Position numbers and translations under genes: made by a program. The notes beneath the pieces were generated by a model. The model ran no database searches, was not told the DNA's origin, and saw only the letters and a list, made by a program, of their open reading frames with translations. This document shows positions 46,109 through 57,972 of a DNA stretch of 64,000 nt, piece by piece; the stretch's first letter is position 1, and the number at the start of each line of letters is the position of its first letter. The stretch is from Mesorhizobium sp. AR02 (lineage in GTDB: Bacteria > Pseudomonadota > Alphaproteobacteria > Rhizobiales > Rhizobiaceae): positions 2,914,001-2,978,000 of the forward strand of contig NZ_CP080531.1 of the NCBI RefSeq assembly GCF_024746835.1, in the 5' to 3' direction.

Positions 46109-47332
46109 ATGCATCTGCGTGACGGCCTCCAGACCCATGCGACCGTCAGGCAGCGCTACGACCATCTGGTGGAAACCGGTGCGGTCGAACGCGACTTGGC
46201 GCAGGAACGCATCGCCGCCGCGCTCGACCGGCTGACCGATGAAATCTCGGCCAAGCGGCTGGCGCACAAATCGAGTGCGCTGGGCTGGCTGTTTGCCCGC
46301 AAGCGCGAGACGCGGGACATCGTCAGGGGCCTCTACATCCATGGCGGCGTCGGCCGCGGCAAGACCATGCTGATGGACATGTTCTTCGAGCTGCTGCCGG
46401 TCCGGCGCAAGCGCCGCGTCCATTTCAACGACTTCATGGCCGATGTACAGGACCGTATCCAAAAACACCGGCAGGCGCGCAAGAATGGCGACGCCAGGGA
46501 GGACGATCCGATCCCGCCAGTGGCCAAGGCACTGGCCGAACAGGCCTGGGTGCTTTGCTTCGACGAATTCTCGGTCACCGACATCGCCGACGCGATGATC
46601 CTGTCCAGGCTGTTTTCGGCGCTGTTCGCCAATGGCGTGGTACTGGTCGCCACCTCGAACGTGGCGCCGGAAAATCTCTACCGCGACGGGCTCAATCGCC
46701 AGCTGTTCCTGCCGTTCATCGGCATCCTGGAACGGCACACCCACATTCTGTCGCTCGACAGCGACAAGGATTACCGGCTGGAAAAGCTCGCCCGCACGCC
46801 GGTCTATGTCACGCCGGCCGACGCGGCAGCCGACCAGGCGCTCGACGAGGCCTGGCGGACGATGACGAGCGGCGTGCTGACAGCCGCGACGTCGCTGACG
46901 CTGAAGGGCCGGCAAGTGGTGGTGCCGGCTGCCGCCGGCGACGCGGCGCGGTTTTCCTTCGCCGATCTCTGCGAAAAGCCGCACGGCGCGCGCGATTTCC
47001 TGGCCATCGCCGGGCGCTTCTCGACCATCTTCATCGATCACGTGCCGGTGCTGGGCGAAGGCAAGCGCAACGAGGCCAAGCGCTTCATCCTGTTGATCGA
47101 CACGCTCTACGACCATCATGTGCGGCTGGTGGTGAGCGCCGAGGCCGCGCCGCAGGAGCTTTATGTCGCCAAGCGCGGCGTCGAGGTGTTCGAGTTCGAA
47201 CGCACGGCCTCACGCCTGATCGAGATGCAGAGCCGCGACTGGCTGGAGGATTGGGCGGAGCGGCGGAAGGCGAAGGATCCGGCGAACAGGTTCGAAGGTC
47301 TGCACGGCGAGCCCCCTGCCGCTATCGGCTGA
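46109..47332 (+). CDS. zapE: AFG1-like ATPase, cell division protein ZapE
   Basis: A 407-residue AFG1/ZapE ATPase. Walker A is YIHGGVGRGKTMLMDMFFE, Walker B VLCFDEFSVTDIADAM, sensor region VLVATSNVAPENLY and the C-terminal RTASRLIEMQSRDWL. ZapE modulates the Z-ring; mitochondrial AFG1 helps protein quality control. The ATG at 46109 is likely, with 46082 and 46046 also in frame. In Brucella zapE also neighbours the omp19 and mdh-suc cluster. Confidence 0.93.
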   Translation: MHLRDGLQTHATVRQRYDHLVETGAVERDLAQERIAAALDRLTDEISAKRLAHKSSALGWLFARKRETRDIVRGLYIHGGVGRGKTMLMDMFFELLPVRRKRRVHFNDFMADVQDRIQKHRQARKNGDAREDDPIPPVAKALAEQAWVLCFDEFSVTDIADAMILSRLFSALFANGVVLVATSNVAPENLYRDGLNRQLFLPFIGILERHTHILSLDSDKDYRLEKLARTPVYVTPADAAADQALDEAWRTMTSGVLTAATSLTLKGRQVVVPAAAGDAARFSFADLCEKPHGARDFLAIAGRFSTIFIDHVPVLGEGKRNEAKRFILLIDTLYDHHVRLVVSAEAAPQELYVAKRGVEVFEFERTASRLIEMQSRDWLEDWAERRKAKDPANRFEGLHGEPPAAIG

Positions 47333-47337
47333 GCCCT

Positions 47338-47676
47338 TCAGGCGAGTGGCAAGGTTCCGGCAACAACTGTGTAGTGATCGACGAATTCGGATTTCTCCAA
47401 GAGATAGCGATCATCTTCCGGATAGTAGCGGGCCTGCTCCGGTGCGTCGCCGGCAAAGCCTCGCACGGCGTCCATTGATGACCACCAGCTCAATGTGACG
47501 ATCTCCGTCGTGCCGTCGCCACGATCACGCATAAGCATCTGGAAGCCGCGATTGCCTGTCGTGGCCGCGTAATCAAGACCCCCTGTCCTCCCGACATAGG
47601 CGGCATAGGCAGCGCGATCCCGCGTGCGGATGACGGACGACCAGCGACGCAGAATGAGCGGTTCTGTTTCGGTCAT
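47338..47676 (-). CDS. Antibiotic biosynthesis monooxygenase (ABM)-like protein
   Basis: A 112-residue alpha/beta barrel-type protein: ILRRWSSVIRTRDRAAYAAYV, FQMLMRDRGDGTTEIVTLSWW and RYYPEDDRYLLEKSEFVDHYTVV. This pattern fits the ABM/DUF4937-like dimeric barrel family, which includes heme-degrading enzymes; active-site residues cannot be assigned. Not clearly operonic. Confidence 0.7.
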   Translation of the reverse strand: MTETEPLILRRWSSVIRTRDRAAYAAYVGRTGGLDYAATTGNRGFQMLMRDRGDGTTEIVTLSWWSSMDAVRGFAGDAPEQARYYPEDDRYLLEKSEFVDHYTVVAGTLPLA

Positions 47677-47714
47677 GGCTAACTCCTTGTTGTCGTGGCC
47701 GCAAAGCGAATGAT

Positions 47715-48136
47715 CTAGAGCCTGTAAACATACATCACGAACGGCTCGGCCACCGAATCGCGTGACTCATAAAGCGCGCGGGCCGGGACGTTGTCAGGCT
47801 CGGTGCCGACCCAGGCCTCTTCGCAGCCATGCTCCCTGCCGATCGCGAACATCGTGTCGAGCGTCTTTCGCGCAATGCCCTGGCGCTGGAATACGGGCGA
47901 TACGCCGACCTCGTCGATGTAGAGTTCGCTGACCTTGTCGGGATGGCGGTGGATCACCGCCGCCATTGTCCGACAACCAGATCGTCAGCCAAGGCCACGA
48001 TCATGAAATAATGGCCTGGTTGCCTGAGATAGACTGCCAATCGATCCGGCCTGACCGGCTCGTCGAACACATCCTCGTCGACCCGCATCACAAGGGCGTC
48101 ATCGCCGGCTTCAAGTCTTATGATCTCCACCTTCAT
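47715..48136 (-). pseudogene. Frameshifted AAC(3)-I-like GNAT acetyltransferase
   Basis: The first part (MKVEIIRLEAGDDALVMRVD to ALADDLVVGQ) reads in one frame, ending at 47954; the family continuation MAAVIHRHPDKVSELYIDEV, with the acetyl-CoA loop VSPVFQRQGIARKTLDTMF and the end YESRDSVAEPFVMYVYRL, is in the next frame. GGACAATGG needs one extra A at about 47966 to join them. The family includes aminoglycoside 3-N-acetyltransferases, but the substrate here is unknown. Real loss or read error. Confidence 0.78.
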
Positions 48137-48347
48137 GGTGTACTTTCTCCCAAGTCGGCTTACAAACTTTGACGTTTACGTAAGTCCCAACCCATCTAAC
48201 CGATTGAAAATGCTCACTCCAAAATAATCGTTTGAATTTATCTCGCACCGGGGCTATTGGGTGCGGCGAAATCTCGCGGGTTTCCGCAGCATTCCGGCCT
48301 CTTCCTCGATGCCGTCATCAAGTCGCTAAAGACTTGAGGCACCGTAA

Positions 48348-49340
<993 letters not shown>

Positions 49341-49408
49341 ACCCCCGCCAAAACGTCAATCCCGGCAAAACGGCAATCCTGGCAAAAAAGACTTGGAGAT
49401 AGTTCCCA

Positions 49409-50602
<1,194 letters not shown>

Positions 50603-50606
50603 GCCT

Positions 50607-50978
50607 GTGCCTCCGCGCAAGATAAATCTCGTCGAAGCGGCGGATCAAAAGATCAGCAAGGTCTTCGATCCGCATATCGCCGGCGACGTCAATGACAGCC
50701 AGGCGAAGGTCGCCAAGTTCGGCGAGATTTTCGACTGGCATGCGCATGAGCATGAGGACGAGGCTTTTCTCGTGCTGCGCGGGCGCATCGCCATCGATTT
50801 TCGCGACGGTCCGGTCGAACTCGGCGAGGGCGATTTCATCGTCGTGCCGCGTGGCGTCGAGCATCGGCCGCGGTCGCTCACCGCCGAGCCCGTGGTGTTG
50901 ATGTTCGAGCCGGCGACGACGCTCAACACCGGCAACGCCAAGAGCGATCTGACCGTCACCGACCTGAAGCGGCTCTGA
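50607..50978 (+). CDS. Cupin-domain protein
   Basis: A 123-residue single-domain cupin. [20 protein letters not shown] carries cupin motif 1 (HxHxxE), and [17 protein letters not shown] carries motif 2. A metal centre is thus likely. The GTG start at 50607 begins just 5 bases after the sucC stop, with a nearby GGGCTGAG; the protein begins [16 protein letters not shown] if GTG is read. Function unknown; probably co-transcribed with sucC. Confidence 0.85.
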   Translation: MPPRKINLVEAADQKISKVFDPHIAGDVNDSQAKVAKFGEIFDWHAHEHEDEAFLVLRGRIAIDFRDGPVELGEGDFIVVPRGVEHRPRSLTAEPVVLMFEPATTLNTGNAKSDLTVTDLKRL

Positions 50979-50980
50979 CC

Positions 50981-51478
50981 ATGAACGCGGCTTCCTTCTC
51001 CTCGCTTTCCGCCGATCACCAGCGCTTGCAGGCGCTGGTCGGCGCGTGGCGCGGCGAGGAAGAGGTGGCGGACACACAATGGGCCGATGGCGGCGCAGCG
51101 ACTTCGGACGTGCTGGCCGAGGCGCAGTTCGGGGGCCTGTTCGTGGTGCAGCGCTATCGCCAGCGCCGCGACGGCACGATTTCGTTCGGGTCGCACAACG
51201 TGTTCGGCTTCGACCAGCAAAACAGCGTTGTCACCATGCATCAGTTTGATTCGATGGGCTTTGTTCCAGCATCGCCTGCGTCCGGTGTCTGGAACGGCGA
51301 CGAACTCATTCTGGAGCGGTCGTCGCCGCGCGGGTCCGCGCGCGTGACGTATATTTTTGACGATGCCGACATCTACCGCATGCGATTGCATTTCAAACCT
51401 GCCGGCAGCGATGCATGGCAAGACATGGTGAGCGGCGTCTACAAGCGCGTCTCGCCTTCCTCGATCAACGGTTTTTAG
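50981..51478 (+). CDS. DUF1579 family protein
   Basis: A 165-residue protein: LQALVGAWRGEEEVADTQWA, QRYRQRRDGTISFGSHNVFG and MHQFDSMGFVPASPASGVWN match the DUF1579 beta-barrel pattern (unknown role). Two bases after the cupin stop and 12 before sucD, so all sit in one suc transcript. Confidence 0.8.
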   Translation: MNAASFSSLSADHQRLQALVGAWRGEEEVADTQWADGGAATSDVLAEAQFGGLFVVQRYRQRRDGTISFGSHNVFGFDQQNSVVTMHQFDSMGFVPASPASGVWNGDELILERSSPRGSARVTYIFDDADIYRMRLHFKPAGSDAWQDMVSGVYKRVSPSSINGF

Positions 51479-51490
51479 AAAAGGGCTCCG

Positions 51491-52393
51491 ATGTCCATTC
51501 TCGTCGACAAGAACACCAAGGTGCTGGTGCAGGGCCTGACCGGCAAGACCGGCACGTTCCACACCGAACAGGCGCTGGCCTACCACGGCACCAAGATGGT
51601 GGGTGGCATCCACCCCAAGAAGGGTGGCGAGACCTGGACCGGGTCGAAGGGCGAGAGCCTGCCGATCTTCGCCACCGTCGCCGAGGGCAAGGAAAAGACC
51701 GGCGCCAATGCGTCGGTTGTCTATGTGCCGCCTGCGGGTGCCGCCGAAGCGATCCTGGAAGCGATCGAAGCGGAAATCCCGCTGATCATCTGCATCACCG
51801 AGGGCATTCCGGTGATGGACATGATCAAGGTCAAGGCGCGGCTCGACCGCTCGACCTCACGGCTGATCGGCCCGAACTGCCCGGGCGTGCTCACCCCCAA
51901 TGAATGCAAGATCGGCATCATGCCCGGCAACATCTTTCGCAAGGGCTCGGTCGGCGTTGTTTCGCGCTCGGGAACGCTTACCTATGAGGCAGTGTTCCAG
52001 ACCACCAATGTCGGCCTCGGCCAGACCACCGCCGTCGGCATTGGCGGCGACCCTGTCAAGGGCACCGAATTCATCGATGTGCTCGAGATGTTCCTCGCCG
52101 ACGACGAGACCAAGTCGATCATCATGATCGGCGAGATCGGCGGTTCGGCCGAGGAAGACGCCGCGCAGTTCCTCAAGGACGAAGCCAAACGTGGCCGCAA
52201 GAAGCCGATGGCCGGCTTCATCGCCGGGCGCACCGCGCCGGCGGGCCGCACCATGGGCCATGCGGGCGCGGTCATCTCCGGCGGCAAAGGCGGCGCCGAG
52301 GACAAGATCGCGGCGATGGAATCGGCCGGGATAAAAGTTTCGCCCTCGCCGGCACGGCTGGGCACGACCTTGGTCGAGGCGATCAAGGGTTAA
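51491..52393 (+). CDS. sucD: Succinyl-CoA synthetase alpha subunit
   Basis: A 300-residue CoA-binding subunit. The start [20 protein letters not shown] is the CoA site; the phosphohistidine is in [20 protein letters not shown]. It pairs with SucC. Its stop is followed at once by a repeat-built inverted repeat at 52394. Confidence 0.98.
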   Translation: MSILVDKNTKVLVQGLTGKTGTFHTEQALAYHGTKMVGGIHPKKGGETWTGSKGESLPIFATVAEGKEKTGANASVVYVPPAGAAEAILEAIEAEIPLIICITEGIPVMDMIKVKARLDRSTSRLIGPNCPGVLTPNECKIGIMPGNIFRKGSVGVVSRSGTLTYEAVFQTTNVGLGQTTAVGIGGDPVKGTEFIDVLEMFLADDETKSIIMIGEIGGSAEEDAAQFLKDEAKRGRKKPMAGFIAGRTAPAGRTMGHAGAVISGGKGGAEDKIAAMESAGIKVSPSPARLGTTLVEAIKG

Positions 52394-52500
52394 GGCAGTA
52401 AGGGAGTATGGCAGTAGGGCAGTAGGGAAATAGGAAGAACGGGACGAGCGGCGGCAACGCCACTTTCCTACTGCCCTATTGCCTTACTGCCCTACTCCCC
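52394..52500. terminator. Inverted repeat of GGCAGTA-type units after sucD
   Basis: Left arm (GGGAGTATGGCAGTAGGGCA from 52404) pairs imperfectly with the right arm ending TACTGCCCTACTCCCC at 52500. The same GGGCAGTAG word makes up the array at 29606. Probably an attenuating or partial terminator in the suc operon, since sucA follows 42 bases later. Confidence 0.6.
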
Positions 52501-52541
52501 TCCAAACGCAAGGAGACGGAGCCAGGCTCCGCTGAAACGAC

Positions 52542-55529
52542 ATGGCAAGACAAGATCAGGCCAACGACCAATTTTCGCTCACCTCATTCCTCTATGGTGG
52601 CAACGCCGATTACATCGACGCGCTCTATGCCGCCTATGAGGACGATCCCGCCTCGGTCAATCCCGAGTGGCAGGAGTTCTTCGCTGGGCTGAAGGACGAT
52701 GCCGGCGATGTGCGCAGGAATGCCAAGGGCGCCTCCTGGGCAAAACCCTCATGGCCACTGCAGGCCAATGGCGAACTGGTGTCGGCGCTCGACGGCAATT
52801 GGGGCATTGTCGAGAAGCATCTGGAGAAGAAGGTCAAGGACAAGGCGGTCACCAACGGCGTTGTGCTCTCCGACGCCGACGTGCATCAGGCGACGCGCGA
52901 TTCGGTGCGCGCCATCATGATGATCCGCGCCTACCGCATGCGCGGCCATCTGCACGCCAATCTCGACCCGCTCGGCATCGCCAAGCCGCTCGAGGACTAC
53001 AACGAATTGTCGCCGGAGAATTACGGTTTTACCGAAGCCGACTACGACCGGCCGATCTTCCTCGACAATGTGCTGGGGCTCGAGTTCGGCACCATACGGC
53101 AGATGCTGGAGATCCTGACCCGCACCTATTGCTCGACGCTCGGCGTCGAATTCATGCACATCTCCGATCCCGAGGAGAAGGCCTGGATCCAGGCGCGCAT
53201 CGAGGGCGCCGACAAGGAGATTTCCTTCACCGCCACCGGCAAGAAGGCGATCCTGCAGAAGCTGGTCGAGGCGGAAGGTTTCGAGCAGTTCATCGACGTC
53301 AAGTACAAGGGCACCAAGCGCTTCGGCCTCGATGGCAGTGAAGGCCTGATCCCGGCGCTGGAGCAGATCATCAAGCGCGGCGGCCAGCTCGGCATGAAGG
53401 AGATCGTGCTCGGCATGGCGCATCGCGGCCGGCTGAACGTGCTCAGCCAGGTGATGGCCAAACCGCACCGCGCCATCTTCCACGAGTTCAAGGGCGGCTC
53501 GGCCGCCCCCGACGAGGTCGAAGGCTCGGGCGACGTCAAGTACCATCTCGGCGCCTCGTCGGACCGCGAGTTCGACGGCAACAAGGTGCATTTGTCGCTC
53601 ACCGCCAACCCCTCGCATCTGGAAATCGTCGATCCCGTCGTGATGGGCAAGGCGCGCGCCAAGCAGGACTATCTGTTCGGCCGCGGCCGCGAGGAGATCG
53701 TGCCGCTGGAAGAGCGGGCCAAGGTGCTGCCGCTGCTCTTGCATGGCGATGCCGCCTTCGCCGGCCAGGGCGTGATCGCCGAAATCCTCGGCCTGTCGGG
53801 CCTGCGCGGCCACCGCGTTGCCGGCACGCTGCATTTCATCATCAACAACCAGATCGGCTTTACCACCAATCCGCGCTTCTCGCGCTCGTCGCCCTATCCG
53901 TCCGACGTCGCCAAGATGATCGAGGCGCCGATCTTCCACGTCAATGGCGACGACCCGGAAGCCGTGGTCCATGCCACCAAGGTGGCGATCGAATTCCGCA
54001 TGAAGTTCCACAAGCCGGTGGTCGTGGACATGTTCTGCTACCGCCGCTTCGGCCACAATGAGGGCGACGAGCCTGCCTTCACCCAGCCGATCATGTACCG
54101 CAACATCCGCACCCACAAGACGACGGTGCAGATCTATGGCGACCGGCTGATTGCCGAGGGTCACATCACCCAGGCCGAACTCGATCAGATGAAGGCCGAC
54201 TGGCGCGCGCATCTGGAATCCGAGTGGGAAGTCGGCCAGCACTACAAGCCGAACAAGGCCGATTGGTTGGACGGCGCGTGGTCGGGCCTGCGCACGGCCG
54301 ACAACCAGGACGAACAAAGGCGCGGCAAGACCGCCGTGCCGGTCAAGACGCTGAAGGAAATCGGCAAGAAGCTGACCGAGGTGCCGAAGGGTTTTGAGGC
54401 GCACAAGACCATCATCCGCTTCCTCGAGAACCGCCGCGAGGCGATTGAGTCCGGCGAAGGCATCGACTGGTCGACGGCCGAGGCGCTGGCTTTCGGCGCC
54501 ATCCTGCTCGACGGCAATCCGATCCGCCTGTCGGGACAGGATTCCGAACGCGGCACCTTCTCGCAGCGCCATTCCGTGCTCTACGACCAGCGCGACGAGA
54601 CCCGCTACATCCCGCTCAACAATCTGTCGGCGGCTCAGGCCGGCTACGAAGTCATCAACTCGATGCTGTCGGAAGAGGCGGTGCTGGGCTTCGAATATGG
54701 CTACAGCCTGGCCGAACCGAAGGCGCTAACCTTGTGGGAAGCGCAGTTCGGCGACTTCGCCAACGGCGCCCAGGTGGTGTTCGACCAGTTCATCTCTAGC
54801 GGAGAGCGCAAGTGGCTCAGAATGTCGGGCCTCGTTTGTCTTTTGCCGCATGGCTATGAAGGTCAGGGTCCCGAACATTCCTCGGCCAGGCTCGAGCGGT
54901 TCCTGCAGCTTTGCGCCGAAGACAATATGCAAGTGGCCAACTGCACCACGCCGGCCAACTACTTCCACATCCTGCGTCGGCAGCTGAAGCGCGACTTCCG
55001 CAAGCCGCTGATCCTGATGACGCCGAAATCGCTGCTGCGCCACAAGCGGGCTGTGTCGACGCTGCCGGAAATCTCGGGTGAAAGCTCGTTCCACCGGCTG
55101 CTTTGGGACGACGCCCAGCTGTTGCCCAACCAGGCGATCAAGCTCACCAAGGACAGCAAGATCCGCCGTGTCGTGCTGTGTTCGGGCAAGGTCTATTACG
55201 ACCTCTATGAGGAGCGCGAGAAGCGCGGCATCAACGACATCTACCTGCTGCGCGTCGAACAGCTCTATCCGTTCCCGGCCAAGGCGCTGATCACCGAATT
55301 GTCGCGTTTCCGCAACGCCGAGATGGTGTGGTGCCAGGAGGAACCCAAGAACATGGGCGCCTGGTCGTTCATCGACCCGTATCTGGAATGGGTGCTGGCG
55401 CATATCGACGCCAAGCATCAGCGGGTGCGCTACACCGGCCGTCCCGCTGCCGCCTCGCCGGCGACCGGACTGATGTCGAAACATCTCGCCCAGCTCGCCG
55501 CCTTGCTCGAAGACGCGCTTGGCGAATAG
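52542..55529 (+). CDS. sucA: 2-oxoglutarate dehydrogenase E1 component
   Basis: A 995-residue ThDP-dependent E1o. It begins [20 protein letters not shown] with the conserved NxDY(I)D(A/E)LY start ([20 protein letters not shown]). The ThDP-Mg motif includes [14 protein letters not shown] and [15 protein letters not shown], and [27 protein letters not shown]-type residues ([20 protein letters not shown]) follow. With SucB and Lpd it forms the OGDH complex. Confidence 0.98.
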   Translation: [995 protein letters not shown]

Positions 55530-55575
55530 AGCAGAATTGGGCGAATAACAGAACCGAAAGAAACGGACAGGCACA

Positions 55576-56862
55576 ATGGCTACCGAAATCCGCGTTCCCA
55601 CTCTCGGCGAATCCGTCACCGAGGCGACCATCGGCAAATGGTTCAAGAAGGTCGGCGATGCCATTGCCGTCGACGAGCCCTTGGTCGAACTCGAAACCGA
55701 CAAGGTGACGGTGGAGGTGCCTGCCGCCGCCGCCGGCACGCTGGGCGAAATCACCGCCAAGGAAGGCGAGACGGTCGCTGTCGGTGCTTTGTTGGGCTCG
55801 ATTTCGGCCGGTGGCGCTGCTGCCCCAGTGACCAAGCCACAGGCGGTGTCGCAGGCCTCGTCGCCGGATGCGGCGTCGACCGGCAAGCAGGCCGCGGCCG
55901 AGACCGCCAAGATCGCCGGTGACGCCGGCGCGGTCGAGCCGCGCAGCATGCCGCCGGCGCCGGCGGCGGCAAAGCTGATCGCCGAGAACAATCTGGCGGT
56001 CGACCAGCTCTCGGGTTCCGGCAAGCGTGGTCAGGTGCTGAAGGGCGACGTGCTTGATGCCATCTCCAAGGGTGCGCCGTCGCAGCCGGCCGAGACGCCC
56101 AAGGCAGCGCCGGCACCGGCGGCACCGATTGCCGTACGGGCGCCATCCTCCGGTGACGACGCCTCGCGCGAAGAGCGCGTACGCATGACCAAGCTGCGCC
56201 AGACCATCGCGCGCCGGCTGAAGGAAGCGCAGTCGACCGCCGCCATGCTCACCACCTTCAACGAGGTCGACATGTCAGCGGTAATGGCGCTCAGGACCAA
56301 GTACAAGGACGTGTTCGAGAAGAAGCACGGCGTGAAGCTCGGCTTCATGGGCTTCTTCACCAAGGCCGTCACCCACGCGCTGAAGGAAATCCCGGCGGTC
56401 AATGCCGAGATCGACGGCACCGACATCATCTACAAGAATTTTGCCCATGTCGGCGTCGCCGTCGGCACCGAGAAGGGCCTGGTCGTGCCGGTCGTGCGCA
56501 ATGCCGACCAGATGTCGATTGCCGAGATCGAGAAGGAAATCGGCCGGCTGGGCATCGCCGCGCGTGACGGCAAGCTGTCGGTTGCGGACATGCAGGGCGG
56601 CACGTTCACGATTTCCAACGGCGGCGTCTACGGGTCGCTGATGTCGACGCCGATCCTCAACGCGCCGCAGTCGGGCATTCTGGGTATGCACAAGATCCAG
56701 GATCGGCCTGTCGTGGTCGGCGGCCAGATCGTCATCCGGCCGATGATGTATCTGGCGCTGAGCTACGATCACCGCATCGTCGACGGCAAGGAAGCCGTGA
56801 CCTTCCTGGTGCGCGTCAAGGAAAGCCTTGAGGATCCGGAACGGCTGGTGCTCGATCTCTGA
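55576..56862 (+). CDS. sucB: Dihydrolipoamide succinyltransferase (E2)
   Basis: A 428-residue E2o: one lipoyl domain ([12 protein letters not shown] with the lipoyl Lys near 43), an Ala/Pro linker, an E3-binding segment ([20 protein letters not shown], then [14 protein letters not shown]) and the catalytic domain with [17 protein letters not shown] (HxxxD). It transfers succinyl from E1 to CoA. 46 bases after sucA. Confidence 0.98.
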   Translation: MATEIRVPTLGESVTEATIGKWFKKVGDAIAVDEPLVELETDKVTVEVPAAAAGTLGEITAKEGETVAVGALLGSISAGGAAAPVTKPQAVSQASSPDAASTGKQAAAETAKIAGDAGAVEPRSMPPAPAAAKLIAENNLAVDQLSGSGKRGQVLKGDVLDAISKGAPSQPAETPKAAPAPAAPIAVRAPSSGDDASREERVRMTKLRQTIARRLKEAQSTAAMLTTFNEVDMSAVMALRTKYKDVFEKKHGVKLGFMGFFTKAVTHALKEIPAVNAEIDGTDIIYKNFAHVGVAVGTEKGLVVPVVRNADQMSIAEIEKEIGRLGIAARDGKLSVADMQGGTFTISNGGVYGSLMSTPILNAPQSGILGMHKIQDRPVVVGGQIVIRPMMYLALSYDHRIVDGKEAVTFLVRVKESLEDPERLVLDL

Positions 56863-56872
56863 GTGATCCGGG

Positions 56873-57454
56873 ATGGCCGAGCCCGCCGAGCCGATCGATC
56901 TGTTCGAATTGCTGACGACAGGCCGGGCGGGGCCGATCGAACTCGGTAAGAGCAGCCGCGAAACGGTTCGAGCCTTGATCGACCCGGAGGACCTGCGGGC
57001 GGACAATCACTATCGCCACGGGGACACCCATTCGGCATGGTGCATCTATGGCGCGACTTGCGAGTTCTTCTTCAGTCCCGATTTTCGCTTGCGGTCGATT
57101 AGCGTCGAGCCTGTCTTCGGAAGATTGCAGTCGGGTGGAATGATGCCGACCTGGTACGGCCATCTGGACGTCAATGTGGGGCGGCATCCGGTAACTTTTG
57201 CAGGCAGAAAGCCGATAGACATACATACTTTGCCCAAGGCTCTGCAGTTCCTGAACGAGAGTGAATTCAAGTGGACAATCGGCGGTGGTCGGGAGCGAGA
57301 CATTTATATCGAGTTGGCGGAGAGCTCTCGCAACTTGACCCTCAAATACGAGGTGAACACCATTCCGGTCGACAGGGATAAAAACGTTGCGTTCGAGATA
57401 GATTATTTTCTCTCGACGGTCTTCATCCTCGATCAAGCTGTTCAAGGCGGATAG
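56873..57454 (+). CDS. Hypothetical protein in the suc operon
   Basis: A 193-residue cytoplasmic protein, no signal or helix: AEPAEPIDLFELLTTGRAGP to a C-terminus rich in Ile/Tyr/Asp (VAFEIDYFLSTVFILDQ). I recognise no domain. Its last ~250 bases are noticeably more AT-rich than neighbours, hinting at transfer or relaxed selection. It starts 11 bases after sucB, so likely co-expressed. An immunity-like beta-rich fold is conceivable but unsupported. Confidence 0.65.
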   Translation: MAEPAEPIDLFELLTTGRAGPIELGKSSRETVRALIDPEDLRADNHYRHGDTHSAWCIYGATCEFFFSPDFRLRSISVEPVFGRLQSGGMMPTWYGHLDVNVGRHPVTFAGRKPIDIHTLPKALQFLNESEFKWTIGGGRERDIYIELAESSRNLTLKYEVNTIPVDRDKNVAFEIDYFLSTVFILDQAVQGG

Positions 57455-57456
57455 CC

Positions 57457-57972
57457 GTGACGATCCGTTCCTTCTTGTCCGAAAGCCTGTCGACGGCATC
57501 GATAGCGGTCGGGGCGGCGATGATCCCAGTCATCGCCCATGCCGCCTGCCCGATCGAACTCGCCGTCTATGGCGATGCGCAAAGCGGCAGCGAGATCGAT
57601 TTTACGCCGACCGGCACCTCGGCTGTCGTCACCAACAGCTTCCGCATGATCCTCGACAACAATGTGGCGCTGAACGGCATTGTGATGTGGAACTCGGGTG
57701 AAGCGCGGCCGAACGGCTCCTTGATGTACAAATGCCCCGAGGGCGACGTCACGGGCGGCGAACTTGCCGCCTGCACGCTGTGGAACGGTGTGATCTATAC
57801 GTCGGATGACAAGGGCTCGATCGGGTTGTTGCCGGCGCAGGGCGTCGATGCGCCGAAGACACTGATCTTTCCCGACCTTGGGCCGTCATTGCGGCATTCG
57901 CTGGCCTATGGCGGCAGTGGATTTTCGAAAGTGCCGTCGGATGTTTTTACGCTGAAGGGATGCCAGGAATGA
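57457..57972 (+). CDS. Hypothetical exported protein
   Basis: A 171-residue protein beginning at GTG 57457, 3 bases after the previous stop. A signal-like segment (ASIAVGAAMIPVIAHAAC) precedes a beta-rich domain with four cysteines (CPIELAVYG, YKCPEGD, AACTLW, KGCQE) that may form two disulfides. No family recognised. Its stop overlaps the SDR start (ATGA). Confidence 0.65.
   Translation: MTIRSFLSESLSTASIAVGAAMIPVIAHAACPIELAVYGDAQSGSEIDFTPTGTSAVVTNSFRMILDNNVALNGIVMWNSGEARPNGSLMYKCPEGDVTGGELAACTLWNGVIYTSDDKGSIGLLPAQGVDAPKTLIFPDLGPSLRHSLAYGGSGFSKVPSDVFTLKGCQE

Noticed and set aside
52749..54572. A 607-codon open frame antisense to sucA
   Set aside because: Shadow of sucA, with no start signal or domain.
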